This document shows, one piece after another, positions 1 to 9,935 of a stretch of DNA of 64,000 nucleotides (the stretch's first letter is position 1; each line of letters starts with the position of its first letter). The stretch lies in contig JACEFZ010021410.1 in assembly GCA_014155875.1 (NCBI GenBank), forward strand, positions 32,843 to 96,842, read 5' to 3'. The notes under the pieces are model-generated. The model was not told where the DNA came from, did not search any database, and saw only the letters and a program-made list of their open reading frames with translations. The translations under genes and the position numbers were made by a program. The stretch is from Cepaea nemoralis (taxonomy: Eukaryota; Mollusca; Gastropoda; Stylommatophora; Helicidae).

Positions 1-1285
1 TAAGGGCAAAGGGGGAAGAAATGGGCTTGTCGTGTTCTGCACTAACATATTACATACAGGAGGTGGAGAGGGATTTTCGTCAAGCAGAAAGGGAAGATCG
101 GAAGGCCGAGATGGAATTGAGAAAGATGGAGTTAGAAACTAAGAGGATTGAAGCTGAGCAAGCCACTAGAAGGCTGGAACTTGAAGCTGAGCAAGCAGCT
201 AAGAAACTTGAAGTTGAGCAAGCAGCTAAGAAACTTGAAGTTGAAGCAAGCTGCTAGGCAACGGGAAGCTGAACAAGAAGCTCAGAAAAGGGAGCACGAG
301 TACCGAATGCGGGAACTCGAGCTTAAGAGGCAATCTAGTGGGGAAACTGAGGGAGCAGTGGGAGGCTCCTCTCTCCCGGGCTCAACCCCAGTAGGTGGAC
401 ATAGTTACCATGCTATGAAGTTCCCTCTAGCCGTCTACAAAGAAGACAAAGAGAAGATCGACCAGTACCTACAACGCTTCGAGGCCATGTCAGTTGCTAT
501 GGGTCTGGATTGTGACAAATGTGTCTTAAGCTGTCCCAGGGATTACGCGGGACCGGTTACGAGGTTTATTCTCGCCTGCCGCCAGGACATGAGAATAATT
601 ACGACGAATTGAAAACGGCTCTGCTGAAACGTTTCGAAGTTACGTCACATACCTACCGGAAAAAATTTCGAGCAGCGAAACGAGAACCGGGAGAGTTGTT
701 TGCCGCCTACAGTCTGCGTCTGAAATCCTATCTCCATAAGTGGATGGATTTGGCTGGGTTCGCGCATGACTATGAGAGTCTAGAAGAGCTCATGGTAGTC
801 GACCAGTTGCGGAAGCAAATGTCGAAACCTCTCAGGACATTCCTGGGAGAACAAGGGGCGGAACGTATTGACATCGTGACGAAATTGGCAGAACGGTTCG
901 TCGAGGTACATGGGGAGGCAGGGGAAAACCTTTCCACCAACACCAAAAGTCAGGAGAACCATGACCGGAAGAAAACCAAAAACACAGGAACCAAGAAGGG
1001 GAAACCTTATGTAAAAACTTCAGAGGAGAGTTTAGAGAAGACGAAAGGAGGGAAGCAAGAGCACTTCGAGCTCTACACCAAAACGACCGTGGTCGGAGAA
1101 GTGGTGTTCGATTTGTAAGTCACCCTCTCACAATACGAGGGAATGCAAATCGAAAGCTAAGAGCCCTCACTTCGCGGCATGTCAAGTGATTTCAAAGGAG
1201 GTTGTCACTGAAAATGCCAAGGTCGACAAGGAAGCTCGCCACCAGGAGAGCTCACTAAAGTCCGGCACTAGAAAATCTAGGACAG
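1..1285 (+). pseudogene. LTR-1 gag (partial, frameshifted)
   Basis: Structural Gag protein that would package element RNA. The reading frame is already open at the window start and enters a GLS-x5-L helix motif at about 21-60, homologous in position to the Gag N-termini of LTR-2, -3 and -4. A long Glu/Lys/Arg/Ala coiled coil follows (75-330) with repeats of AAKKLEVEQ. The frame shifts near 240, near 520 and near 1080. Residues encoded at 640-960 form a helical capsid-like domain (YRKKFRAAKR, LEELMVVDQL). A zinc knuckle Cx2Cx4Hx4C lies at 1105-1146 in the third frame. Clearly degenerate. Confidence 0.8.
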
Positions 1286-1409
1286 GGAAATGGTGCAAAC
1301 ACTGCAGGTCGACAATGCTATTGACTGCAGGGTTAAGTCAGGAGACTCTCATTTCGTCGTGTGCCCCGGGAAACCTATGGTGGAGCCCACCGAACAGGTC
1401 GAGGCCGAG

Positions 1410-1780
1410 GAAGAGACTCCAGACCAGGACAAGCCACCTGTAGTGGAATTGATAGAGGTTAACGGCCGACAAGTTGAGTGTCTATACGACACTGGACTGG
1501 ACGGGGAGGCCGTGATTTCCGCGGATTTGGTACACCCAGAACAATTCACAGGTGAGACCATGGAGATACAGCCTGCACAGAAGAGTGCTGTAGCCATGAA
1601 GTTGCCCATTGCCAAAGTGGAGATTCGGTCAAGATATGAAACCAGCACAATCAAGGCCACTGTACTGACGATCCCATTTTTCCCGTCATCCTCGGTTGCC
1701 GGTATGTCTTTCTGGGAATGCCCAGGCAGCCAATCCATATGGGAGCAATACAGACTCGCTCTCAGACGAGAATGATCAGG
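1410..1780 (+). pseudogene. LTR-1 aspartic protease region
   Basis: Encodes a retropepsin-like segment. The stretch ELIEVNGRQVECLYDTG places the catalytic Asp-Thr-Gly at 1488-1496, followed by a hydrophobic strand. The normal Ala after DTG is replaced by Leu. It lies between the Gag zinc knuckle and the integrase zinc finger, as expected for processing of a Gag-Pol polyprotein. The frame opens at 1290 and breaks again near 1700-1775 before the integrase frame. Confidence 0.7.
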
Positions 1781-1789
1781 CAGAAGCAA

Positions 1790-3091
1790 TTGTGACTAAC
1801 CCACTGCCGGGGGAGCTGCGAACTGCCCAGAGTGAGGATGCAACCTTACGTCCTTGCTACAAGAAGCTGCAGAGAAGTGCTGATCCACCAAAACGGGGGC
1901 AGTACTACATGAAGAATAGGATACTCTACAGGAGAGCCGGAAGGGGAGACAACCTACACGGTCAGTTGGTGGTCCCGAAGGCCCACCGTTCCCAAATTCT
2001 TCATATGGGGCATACCATCTCATTTAGTGGGCATATGGGTATTGCCGCCACGATGCAGCGAATTTCCTGCCATTACTATTGGCCGGGAATGACAGGTGAT
2101 GTGCGTCGGTATGTGAAGTCATGCCCTGAGTGCCAGAGGGTGGCACCGAAACACTGGACAGCAGCCGGTGGTTCTTGGTGAAATGCCCATCATGAACTCT
2201 CCTTTCGAGAGGGTAGCCATCGATATTGTGGGTCCACTTCCTAGGACTAGGAAGAGGAACATGTACATACTCACCATGGTGGATTGCTGTACAATGTGGG
2301 GTGAAGCCATACCATTGACCACAATTGACTCGAAACGAGTGGCGGACGCACTGATGGAGGCCTTTACAAGATTAAGCTTCTCTGATCAAATTCTGACGGA
2401 CAATGGATCCCAGTTTTGTGGGAAACTAATGGAGGAGGTATTTAGGGTGTTCCACTCTAACCATATACATACCAGCCCTTACCACCCTCAAGCCAATGGA
2501 CAAGTAGAGCGTTTCAACGGCACGTTGATGACAATGCTCCGGAAACTGGCACAGGAAAAACCTGATAGGTGGGATGAATATATCCCAGCAGCACTATTTG
2601 CCTATCACGAAGTACCTTATGGCTCAACAGGACTACCACCCGCTACTTTGCTGTTTGGTCGTCCAATCAAGGGACCGTTGGAAGCCATGTTGAGGAGTTG
2701 GACTGAGGAGGGGACGTCAGAAGAAGTGATCTCCTCTTATAAATACGTGGAGGAACTGAAAGAAAAACTTCACAAGGGATGGACTCTGGCGACTCAAAAC
2801 TTGAAAAAGGCCAGAAAAAGACATGCGGCTTACTACAACCGTAGGTCTAAAGACAGATCTCTAGAGGTGGGAGACAAAGTCTTGTTGCTACTCCCAACGG
2901 GAACCAACAAACTGGAGATAGGTTGGCAAGGACCATTTCCCTTGGAAAGGGTGATATCCAGAACCAACTATCAGATCCGGATCCGGGGAAAGTCGAAGAT
3001 TTTCCATATCAATCTCCTGCGGAAGTACGAGGAGAGACCCGGAGACAAAGCAGCCCATCCTCATGGCAATGGCAGATGCAGTGGAGACTGA
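1790..3091 (+). pseudogene. LTR-1 integrase (H2C2, DDE core, GPY/F tail)
   Basis: Integrase that would insert the cDNA. The zinc-binding H2C2 part is at about 2005-2140 (HTISFSGHMG through CPECQ) in the frame ending at 2181. The catalytic core follows in the frame 2168-3091: Asp19 (AIDIVGP), Asp78 (TDNGSQF) and Glu114 (NGQVERFNG), with the canonical 35-residue spacing between the last two. A GPY/F-like motif (WQGPFPLERV) is near 2925-2955. The finger and core are in different frames, so one indel near 2160 separates them. It sits upstream of RT, not downstream. Confidence 0.88.
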
Positions 3092-4557
3092 AGTGGGAAC
3101 CAACGAGGGCAGGGAATATCCCCTGGTACACCAGGAAACCTACAAGGATGTGCAGGTGAACCCTGATCTGACTTCCCAGGAGAGGGAAAAGATTACCCAG
3201 GTTCTCGAGTCTCACAAGGAGATACTGACTGATAAACCAGGACGAACGAGGTTGGTTGAGTTTGAGATGACTTTTGACCACACAGAGCCTGTTCGCCAAA
3301 AGGTTTACCCAGTGCCATTCTCTAAAGAAAAGGCCCTGGAGGAGGAAATACAGAAACTGCTGAAGGATGACGTGATTGCGCCATCCACATCCCCATACAA
3401 TGCGGGGGTGGTTTTGTTACGAAAACCAAGTGGAGAACACCGGTTGTGTATAGACTATCGACTCTTGAACAGTCATACTCAATTTCAGGTGGAACCTTTG
3501 CCGAATCCACTCAGTTATTCGCTAGGCTCCATAAGGCTAGGGTACTTCTCAAAGGTGGATCTGAGTCGGGGGTATTATCAGATTACCGGTCAAACCAGAG
3601 GCCTTCAGTACACCCAGTGGACATTACGAATTCAAGGTCATGCCCTTTGGACTCAGCAATGCACCTAGTGTGTTTACTCGCATGATGAGGACCTTACTAG
3701 ATCCCTTACAGGATCCGTCCATTATCTCATTCATGGATGATATACTGATTTCCAGTGACAGCTTGGATGACCATTTGCAATCCTTGGAGAGAGTTTTCAA
3801 TAGGCTCAAGGAAGCAGGGCTTACAGCTCGTCCAACCAAGTGCATGATTGGTTACCAGACTCTGGAATTTCTGGGTCACACCATCACTCCAGGACAAATT
3901 GTCCCAGAGGAAAGAACCTAGAAAAATCAGACGTGCTCCAAGGCCAAAAACGAAGAAGGATGTGCGATCCTTTCTCTCGTTGTGTGGGTTTTACCAGAAA
4001 TTTATCCCGCATTTGACTGAACTGGGAGCTCCATTAACGGAAACCTTAGAAAAGGGATCCCCGGACCAAATAGTTTAGACACCGGAGTGCAAGAGTGCCT
4101 ACAGTCAGTTGAAGGAGGCCTTGGTCAGAAAACCTGTGTTACAGCTTCCTGACCTTTCCAAACCATTTGTGTTGAGAACGGATGCGAGTGGGAATGGAAT
4201 TGGGGCAGCCATGTTACAGGAAGGGAAAGACGATGCTTCAGTTTTGAAACCTGTGGCATACGCAAGCAAGAATCTTCTCCAGGCTGAGAGGAATTATTCG
4301 ACCGTCGAGAGAGAGTGTTTGTCTCTCTTATGGGCCGTGCAGAAATTCCATCCCTATTTGTATGGAGTTCAGTTTCGAGTTCAGTCGGATCATCAGCCCT
4401 TGATGTTCCTGGCTACTTCTCAGAAGCTCAACGCCCGTTTGATGCGGTGTCGTTGCTACTTCAACCCTACCATTTCACAGTGGAGTTTATACCTGGGAAG
4501 GAAGATGTTGGAGCGGATTTCCTGTCCAGATACCCAGCTCCCGAAGAAGAGGAATGA
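3063..4557 (+). pseudogene. LTR-1 reverse transcriptase and RNase H
   Basis: Polymerase module of the element. RT begins around 3230; fingers and palm motifs LCIDYRLLN and FSKVDLSRGYY are in the first frame to about 3590. The frame then shifts and continues with PFGLSNAPSVF and the catalytic FMDD at about 3730. A further shift is near 3910, and a TAG at 4076-4078 precedes RNase H. RNase H shows TDASG near 4178, a Glu in VERECLSLLW, and SDHQPL near 4387. The terminal GKEDVGADFLSR is typical of gypsy elements and ends at 4557 in another frame. At least three frame breaks. Confidence 0.87.
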
Positions 4558-4621
4558 ATAATCTGGATTGAACTTCCAGTGGAAAAGAGTGAGATGGACT
4601 ACTCTCTTAAGAGGGGGCCTA

Positions 4622-5468
4622 TGTCACGGGACCACTGTAGTTAACGATAAGATGATAGACTAACAGAGACAATCGGTATTCACAGCTGCAATTGTTTGTT
4701 ACTAGTGGGGAAACACGTCGGATCAAACGAAATTACCAGTGTTTGAGAGTTCCCTAGGAAACGGTAAATTTGTCGGCATTGCTTGATGTGTCGTCATTCG
4801 AGAGGAAAAGACTGTTGCGTCAGTTGTAGAAGGGGGGACAACTATTCTTGGGAAGTTGGGAACAGATTGTCTGCCGCTGCGGCCACCTGTTGTTGACATC
4901 GAATGACGTCACTCGGACAATCCCCGACTGTATGAAAACATAACTTGTTGCCGCTAGTGTGAACAAGGGAGTTGACCTAGGCTGAAGTGTTTGACTAGCT
5001 CTGTTCTAATATAGAAAAGAATCTATTGTGTTCTGTATCAATTAACGTTGAGGTACATGTGTCTTTCATTGCAAAGTGTAGATTCGATTCAGGATAGAGC
5101 TGGGTTTTCATAAGGTATTCACTAGATAGCACTTAGATGTAAATAATGTAGAACATTCTAGTGATAGATAGAGTTTAGGACCTGAGTATAGTGTTGTTGC
5201 TTTGTGGTTAGATATTCAAGGAGTGTCGGCGCCAGTAGGCAATCGCATTGTTAAAACTAACTAGTGTGAGAGGTCAATTAGCTCAGCTGGTTGGGAATAG
5301 TGAAGTGGGATAATATGTAGAAAGACTGAGGATGGTTGGGGGATAGGGGAAATGCCCAATGGTGGGATTTTCCAGTGGGGTCTCTACTGGGGTTCTGCAC
5401 TTTACATTTGGTGTTTCCTTGTCGTACCCTAAATCAGACCGATGTGATGAGCTCCTCTGCCCCTGACA
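4622..5468 (+). repeat. LTR-1 putative 3' LTR
   Basis: A purine tract AAGAGGGGGCCTA ends just before TGTCACGGGACC at 4622, the expected junction of polypurine tract and 3' LTR. The right end is proposed at 5468 because CCCCTGACA there is an imperfect inverted match to the start and ends in CA. There is no second copy in the window for confirmation. A palindromic cAMP-response-type site TGACGTCA lies at 4904-4911, the same core found in the LTR-3 LTRs. The start is well supported; the end is tentative. Confidence 0.5.
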
Positions 5469-5771
5469 GAGTTTGATTCACTGTTATATATCTGAGTGAG
5501 GCCGTCGGTCTACGCTCATCTAATAGGGGTCAGTATCCGGTTGCTCTCATCAGGTGTGTTCTCTCTTTCACAGGTTCCCCTCAGGTTATGAAGAAAACAA
5601 GCTGAAACATCACTATTTCAGATCATGGATAAATTAGTGCGGGAAGATTTATTTAGCGGCCTTTGCACTGGGCCCATGTTAAAGGGGTCTGAAGGAACAT
5701 GGCTTTGGTGAGCCGAAACATATAAGTATCCGGCAGAAGACTCCATAGTTAATAGAGATCACGGAAGTTGA

Positions 5772-6023
5772 TAGTGAGATTATTTTCCATACCACATGGA
5801 ACAAGAATAATAGTGAAATTATTTTCCATACCACATGGAACAAGAACAATAGTGAGATTATTTTCCATACCACATGGAACAAGAACAATAGTGATTATCT
5901 ATGTAGAAAGAACAATAGTGATTATCTATGTAGAAAGAACAATAGTGATTATCTATGTAGAAAGAACAATAGTGATTATCTATGTAGAAAGAACAATAGT
6001 GATTATCTAGGAAACAGGAACAA
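5772..6023 (+). repeat. Two-stage minisatellite, 3 x 39 bp then 5 x 27 bp
   Basis: Three tandem copies of a 39-bp unit (starts 5772, 5811, 5850) are followed without a gap by five copies of a 27-bp unit (5889, 5916, 5943, 5970, 5997; the last is diverged). Both units start TAGTGA and end with an AACAA-type motif, so the shorter looks derived from the longer. Both periods are multiples of three and one frame stays open, but I see no gene signal around it. Confidence 0.9.
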
Positions 6024-6714
6024 TGAACCTGGCGTTTTTACTAAATTATTAGATTCCTGTGGGACTATAAACAATAACTGTGTAATAGTGAAACTCTAGA
6101 ACATTAAGAAAAGAACCATGTTATTACAAGGGACAGTGTTCCGTGTTTTAACGATGCAAGGATTGTTAAGTCTCAGAACTTTAAGGACATTTGGTAACAT
6201 TGTGTAGGATCGATTCAGGATAAGTAACGGACTATATCCGTGATTGGTGACCAGGTATCGGGGTTATAAAAAAGCTACTGGAGGAAGTCACCATCTAGCA
6301 GGAGGGACACATCGTTTTGGTGAGGTCATTTTGTGCTTAACTATGATGATGTTGTGTTGTCCTTACAGGGATGATCAGACTTTGCTCCTGAGCTGTTCGG
6401 TCTGATTCTGCAGACACACTAGAGTATACGACATACATTCTACACGTACACTTCTCACATACCTACACTTTTCTTCATTAAATTAATATGTTATTGATTT
6501 TTTAGAAGCTAGAGTTGTTTAGTATGTTGTTTTGGGGAAGTGTGAGAGGGGGCATGATCCAGTGGTGATAGGGGGAGAGAGAAAGAGGTATCCAGTGACT
6601 GACGGAGTGTTAGTGGACGGAATCTAGTGGATTCTCCAGAATAATGATATGGGGTTAAAAATAATGTGGGTGTTGATTCCCCTCACTCCAGGGACGACAC
6701 TATAAAGGAAACAC
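6024..6714. other. Unassigned sequence between minisatellite and LINE-A
   Basis: No coding similarity recognised. A TATA-like TTATAAAAAAG is near 6265. A ~25-bp segment near 6204 (GATCGATTCAGGATAAG) resembles 5085-5105 in the proposed LTR, so part of this may be related LTR sequence. Confidence 0.4.
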
Positions 6715-7283
6715 GACATTAACTCTGTATTTATTGCAATCCCAAAGAAATCAGGAATCTTGGAATATGATCACCATAGAACAATTAGTTTAATGAGTCA
6801 CATCACAAAGATTATGCTACGAATTATTATGCAAAGAGTGAGGAAGAAAATACAACCTGAAATAAGGGAAGAACAATGTAGGGTTGTAGAAGGAAAGGGT
6901 ACAGTAAATGCTGTGAATATGCTGCGAACAGTTATTGAACGTGCTATAAAAGTAAACAAGCATATACACCTTTGCTTTATTGACTACACAAAGGCTTTCG
7001 ATAGAGTTAGACATGTCAACATGGTAGATATGCTTGCAGATCTACAAATTGATGGGTAATACATTAGACTTATAAAAATACATATATTGGAAACAACAAG
7101 CTGCCATAAGGATTGATAATGAAGTGGGACAATATCAGCCTATTAAGAGAGGTGTTAGGCAGGGATGTGTAATGTCGCCAGATCTTTTTTCCCTATACAG
7201 TGAAAATATTTTCAGAAATGTAGAAGATATAAATGGAATCAGCATTGGAGGACGAAACATCAATAACATTAGATATGCAGATG

Positions 7284-7619
7284 CTTGCTTGCTTGCTTGT
7301 GTTCGTTGGCTTGAGCTCCAACGCGAAGTCATGTATATTGGGTGAAGACATCTTGTAGTCCAACATCAGTGTGATGTCATACAGGACCTGAGGTTTGTGT
7401 GAGTATCCGTTGTCCCATGTCTGGCTTATTGGTGTGCAGACTGGTGGTTCCTCGCCGTACAGGCAGACACTCTCCGACTTCGGAGGAATCGGCGATCCTA
7501 CTGACTTTAGCCAGGACCCCGAAGGGACCTGTTGCCCAGGACGCTCGACGAGGACGCGTCAATAAGTCTTGGCCAGTATATAACCCGGCCCTGGTGCCTT
7601 GGAAACACCTCTGTGTGCC
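7284..7619 (-). mobile_element. CAAG-tailed SINE-like insertion in the LINE-A RT
   Basis: 336-bp insertion flanked by a perfect 13-bp target duplication AGATATGCAGATG (7271-7283 and 7620-7632), interrupting the YADD codons of LINE-A. Read on the minus strand it ends in a (CAAG)n tail (plus strand GCTTGCTTGCTTG, 7284-7300), so it was mobilised by a LINE. A 61-codon minus-strand frame (7377-7562) lies inside, but I recognise no protein. No clear tRNA A/B boxes were seen. It could be a SINE of unknown head or a truncated LINE 3' end. Confidence 0.75.
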
Positions 7620-8027
7620 AGATATGCAGATGATACAGTATTGATTGAAGACAAATTAGCAGGATTTGCAATAATTAGTAGACGCAGTTGTTTCACACAG
7701 GAAGAACGAAATACGATAATGTAATATACAAGTAAATGGGAATATTCTTCAACAAGTGATTCGGTACAATTATCTCGGAACAGTCATAACATCTGATGAG
7801 AGATGCCTTGTAGAGATTAGAACAAGAATCGCCATGGCGAAAGTAGCCTTTTTTTGTTCTTGCGTATCCCTTACGGGACGTTGCAGTCAACACCAGCATT
7901 TTTCAGCTGCTGTTGATGTACTAGGCAAGTGTTACGTTCAGTAGTTTGCCATTGCTTTCTGAACGACCGGCTCCCATACCAGCACGTTATAACACAACGC
8001 GACACGGTCTGCTGCACAAATCGTTCG

Positions 8028-8095
8028 CAGCTGAGCTTCGAACGCCTGGTACCCGGCTCACGAATCGCGTTCGCAAGCCTTTAGCCACGGAGCTG
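8028..8095 (-). promoter_or_regulatory. tRNA-like internal pol III promoter in the U2-SINE
   Basis: On the minus strand GTGGCTAAAGGC (8088-8077) fits the A box consensus and GGCGTTCGAAGCT (8046-8034) fits the B box, about 42 nt apart as in a tRNA. It lies downstream of the U2 segment, so transcription from it alone would start near the U2 3' end and omit U2. Confidence 0.6.
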
Positions 8096-8104
8096 TTTTT
8101 TTTA

Positions 8105-8281
8105 GGCCATTCTCATAGGTACTGCAAGTCTGAGACGACCTGTCGGCAACAACGAGGCAAGCCCCGGACATGTCACCTAGTTCCAAAAATCAGTTTAATA
8201 TCGTAGTGACCGAATCGGCCACGTATCAGATATTAAGCTGATAAGAACAGATACTACACTTTGATCTTAGCCAAAAGGCCG
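8105..8281 (-). ncRNA. U2 spliceosomal snRNA-derived sequence (retrocopy)
   Basis: The minus strand matches metazoan U2 from nucleotide ~10 to its 3' end. It includes CGGCCTTTTGGCTAAGATC, the branch-point recognition GTAGTA, stem IIa (TCAGCTTAATATCTGA), an Sm site GATTTTTGGAA and the stem IV loop CTTGCAGTACCT. Stem IIb (GTGGCCG-ATT-CGGTCAC) and the stem IV base (TCTCA/TGAGA) still pair although the bases differ from human U2. The first ~9 nt are missing or coincide with the target duplication. No U2 promoter is expected because this is part of a retrotransposed unit, so it is probably not an active U2 gene. Confidence 0.9.
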
Positions 8282-8790
8282 AGTAGCCTTTAGCAAAATG
8301 AAAAACCTACTGACCAATAAAAAGATGTCAATTAAAACGAGAAAAAGAGTGTTGTGCTACATAGAGCCTGTCCATTTTTTTTTTTTATATGGATGTGAAA
8401 CTTGGACAATGAGCAGACAAACTGGGAAAAAAAAAACATCTGGTGGCTGCAGAAATGTGGTTTCTGAGGAAAATGCAAAGAGTATCATGGACAGACAGAA
8501 AAACCAAAGACCAAGTACTACAAAATCGTAAATTGATTAGAGAAATTAGACGTAGACAGTCACAATTTTTTGGACATGTTATGAGAAGAGATGGATTGGA
8601 GAAATTAGTGACAACTGGCAAGATCGAAGGGAACAGACCAAGGGGAAGACCGAGAAGTAAATACCTGGATGGCTTGACCACATGGCATGGTCGAGACAGG
8701 AACACTGAGCTGATCCACGACTCTGGTGATCGAGTGAAATGGCGAGTCATGACCGCCCTACGCTTTCCGACATGGCACATGATTGAATGA

Positions 8791-9525
8791 TTGACGGTTG
8801 TTGTACACAATGAACAACTGGGGTTGGAATTAAATTATAAGAAGACAGAGCTTATGGTCGTCACTTAGGAAGAAGATAAATGCCACAATGTAATATACGG
8901 GTAAATGGGAATATTCTTAATAAAGTGAATTGGTTCAGCTATCTTGGAATAGTCATAACATCTAATGCGAGGTACCTTGAAGAGATATGAACAAGAATCG
9001 CTGTGGAAAAGGTAACCTTTTGCAAAATGGAAAACATAATAAGCAATAACAAGATGTCAAATGCAACGAGAGAAAGATTGTTCAAGTGTTACATAGAACC
9101 TGTACTATTGTTTGGATGTGAAACGTGGACAATGAGCAGACACGCTGAAAAAAACATCTAATGGCAATGGAAATGTTGTTTCTGAGGAAACTACAACGAA
9201 GACCATGGACAGACAGAACAACTAATGACCAAGTCCAACAAAAACAAAATGAAAACCGTAAGCTGATTGGAGAAAGTGGACGCAGACAGTCAACACTATT
9301 TCTGGCGCGTTATGAGAAGAAATAAACTGTAGAACGTGGTGACAACTGGCAATGATCGAGAAGGAATACAACAAGGGGAAGACAGAGAAGTAAATATGAG
9401 GGTGGCTTGACCACACTGCATTGTCGAGAGAACACCGGGCTGCTCCACGACTGGTTTTCGTGGCAGATTGCTAAGCATGACCGCCCACACTTAACGGCAT
9501 GTAACATGATGATAATGATCATGTT
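8791..9525 (+). mobile_element. LINE-A copy 2 (3' fragment)
   Basis: Second, more decayed 3' end of the same LINE, directly following copy 1 in the same orientation. It repeats the copy 1 landmarks in order: GTAAATGGGAATATTCTT (about 8900), the YLGIVITS-type region, GCAAAATGGAAAACAT, FGCETWTMSR (about 9110), FLRKLQR and the RGRPR-type C-terminus, ending near CATGATGATAATGATCATG at about 9500-9525. Stops in all frames. It lacks the U2 insertion, giving an independent view of the pre-insertion sequence. Confidence 0.8.
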
Positions 9526-9649
9526 CAATGGCTTTTAGAACGGCGATCGAAGCCAACGCAAAGAAGTTTTCTTCCAAATCTTCTGCGGCTGAGAGTACTA
9601 TAAAAACTAGAGGGAAAACCAGACGCACTTTTCATCAACTTCTAGTGGA

Positions 9650-9935
9650 TTTAAGTTGAGTTGAGTTGAGTTAAGAACCGACATCACTGCACTCAGGACA
9701 TTCCCATACGTGCTCCGTCCCCTCGTTCAACAGCCAGCAAAGAGTCACACTACTAATCGTTCCCACCGCTATCTGATTACAAGTTCTCCTGGTCTTCCCT
9801 CTCAGTTTTGCGATTATTCCAGAACCCTTGCCGATCCCCCGCAATCTCATTATTTCCACATATGGGTTCTCAATCTGTTCCTCCGCCTTCTCCACCTGGA
9901 ATTATCAGCATATCAGCCTTTCAGTGGCCTTTAAA
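9650..9935 (-). mobile_element. LINE 3' end with AACTC tail
   Basis: Minus-strand frame 9895-9671 ends in LLNEGTEHVWECPECSD, which resembles the Cys/His-containing C-terminus of RNase H-bearing LINEs. It is followed by a short (AACTC)n tail seen on the plus strand as GTTGAGTTGAGTTGAG near 9655. The element at 23577-23960 encodes a similar LLRRGSEHLW ending. 5' truncated; upstream coding similarity is weak. Confidence 0.5.

Larger units (their letters stand above)
1..5468 (+). mobile_element. LTR-1: 5'-truncated Ty3/gypsy-like retrotransposon, IN before RT
   Basis: Decayed LTR retrotransposon cut by the left window edge. Order on the plus strand is gag, zinc knuckle, protease, integrase zinc finger and catalytic core, GPY/F-type tail, reverse transcriptase, RNase H, purine tract, 3' LTR. 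Integrase precedes RT, the order reported for the Gmr1 group of Ty3/gypsy elements; the RT and RNase H motifs (FMDD, TDAS) and the GPF tail are gypsy-type. Several frame changes and at least one stop show that it is no longer coding-competent. The left LTR is outside the window, so no target duplication can be checked; the right end at 5468 is an estimate. Confidence 0.85.
7851..8281 (-). mobile_element. Composite U2 snRNA / tRNA-like SINE inserted in LINE-A
   Basis: 431-bp insertion with a 9-bp target duplication AGTAGCCTT (7842-7850 and 8282-8290) at a point where LINE-A should run uninterrupted. On the minus strand it is built of a nearly complete U2 snRNA (8281-8105), a short A-rich linker (TAAAAAAAAC), a tRNA-like segment with A and B boxes (about 8095-8028), a ~175-nt body and an A-rich tail (CAAGAACAAAAA). 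One target duplication around the whole implies one retrotransposition event. SINEs with snRNA-derived heads (SINEU class) are known in some vertebrates; a U2-plus-tRNA arrangement in a mollusc-like genome is unusual. Alternatively it is a one-off template-switch chimera of U2 RNA and a resident SINE. Confidence 0.82.
6715..8790 (+). mobile_element. LINE-A copy 1: 5'-truncated non-LTR retrotransposon with two nested insertions
   Basis: Reverse-transcriptase LINE of the endonuclease-RT kind widespread in invertebrates; I do not assert the clade. RT motifs in order: FIAIPKKSG (about 6730), IDYTKAFDRV (about 6980), GVRQGCVMSPDLFSLY (about 7150), then the catalytic YADD split by an insertion at 7284-7619, then YLGTVITSD (about 7765). 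A second insertion is at 7851-8281. The C-terminal region (EMWFLRKMQRVSW, FFGHVMRRDGLEKLVTTGKI, RGRPR) ends at 8790. The 3' end is CGACATGGCACATGATTGAATG, like the ATG-rich tail of other copies. Multiple frame breaks, so inactive. Confidence 0.88.

Noticed and set aside
5768..6010. 80-codon frame of repeated peptides
   Set aside because: Product of a minisatellite whose periods are multiples of three; no start context or flanking homology.
5772..6023. CRISPR-like or coding repeat array
   Set aside because: Units are contiguous without unique spacers, and the locus is eukaryotic; a minisatellite explains it.
8105..8281. Active U2 snRNA gene
   Set aside because: It is embedded in a retroposon with target duplications, lacks the first ~9 nt, and has a transposon, not a snRNA promoter, upstream.
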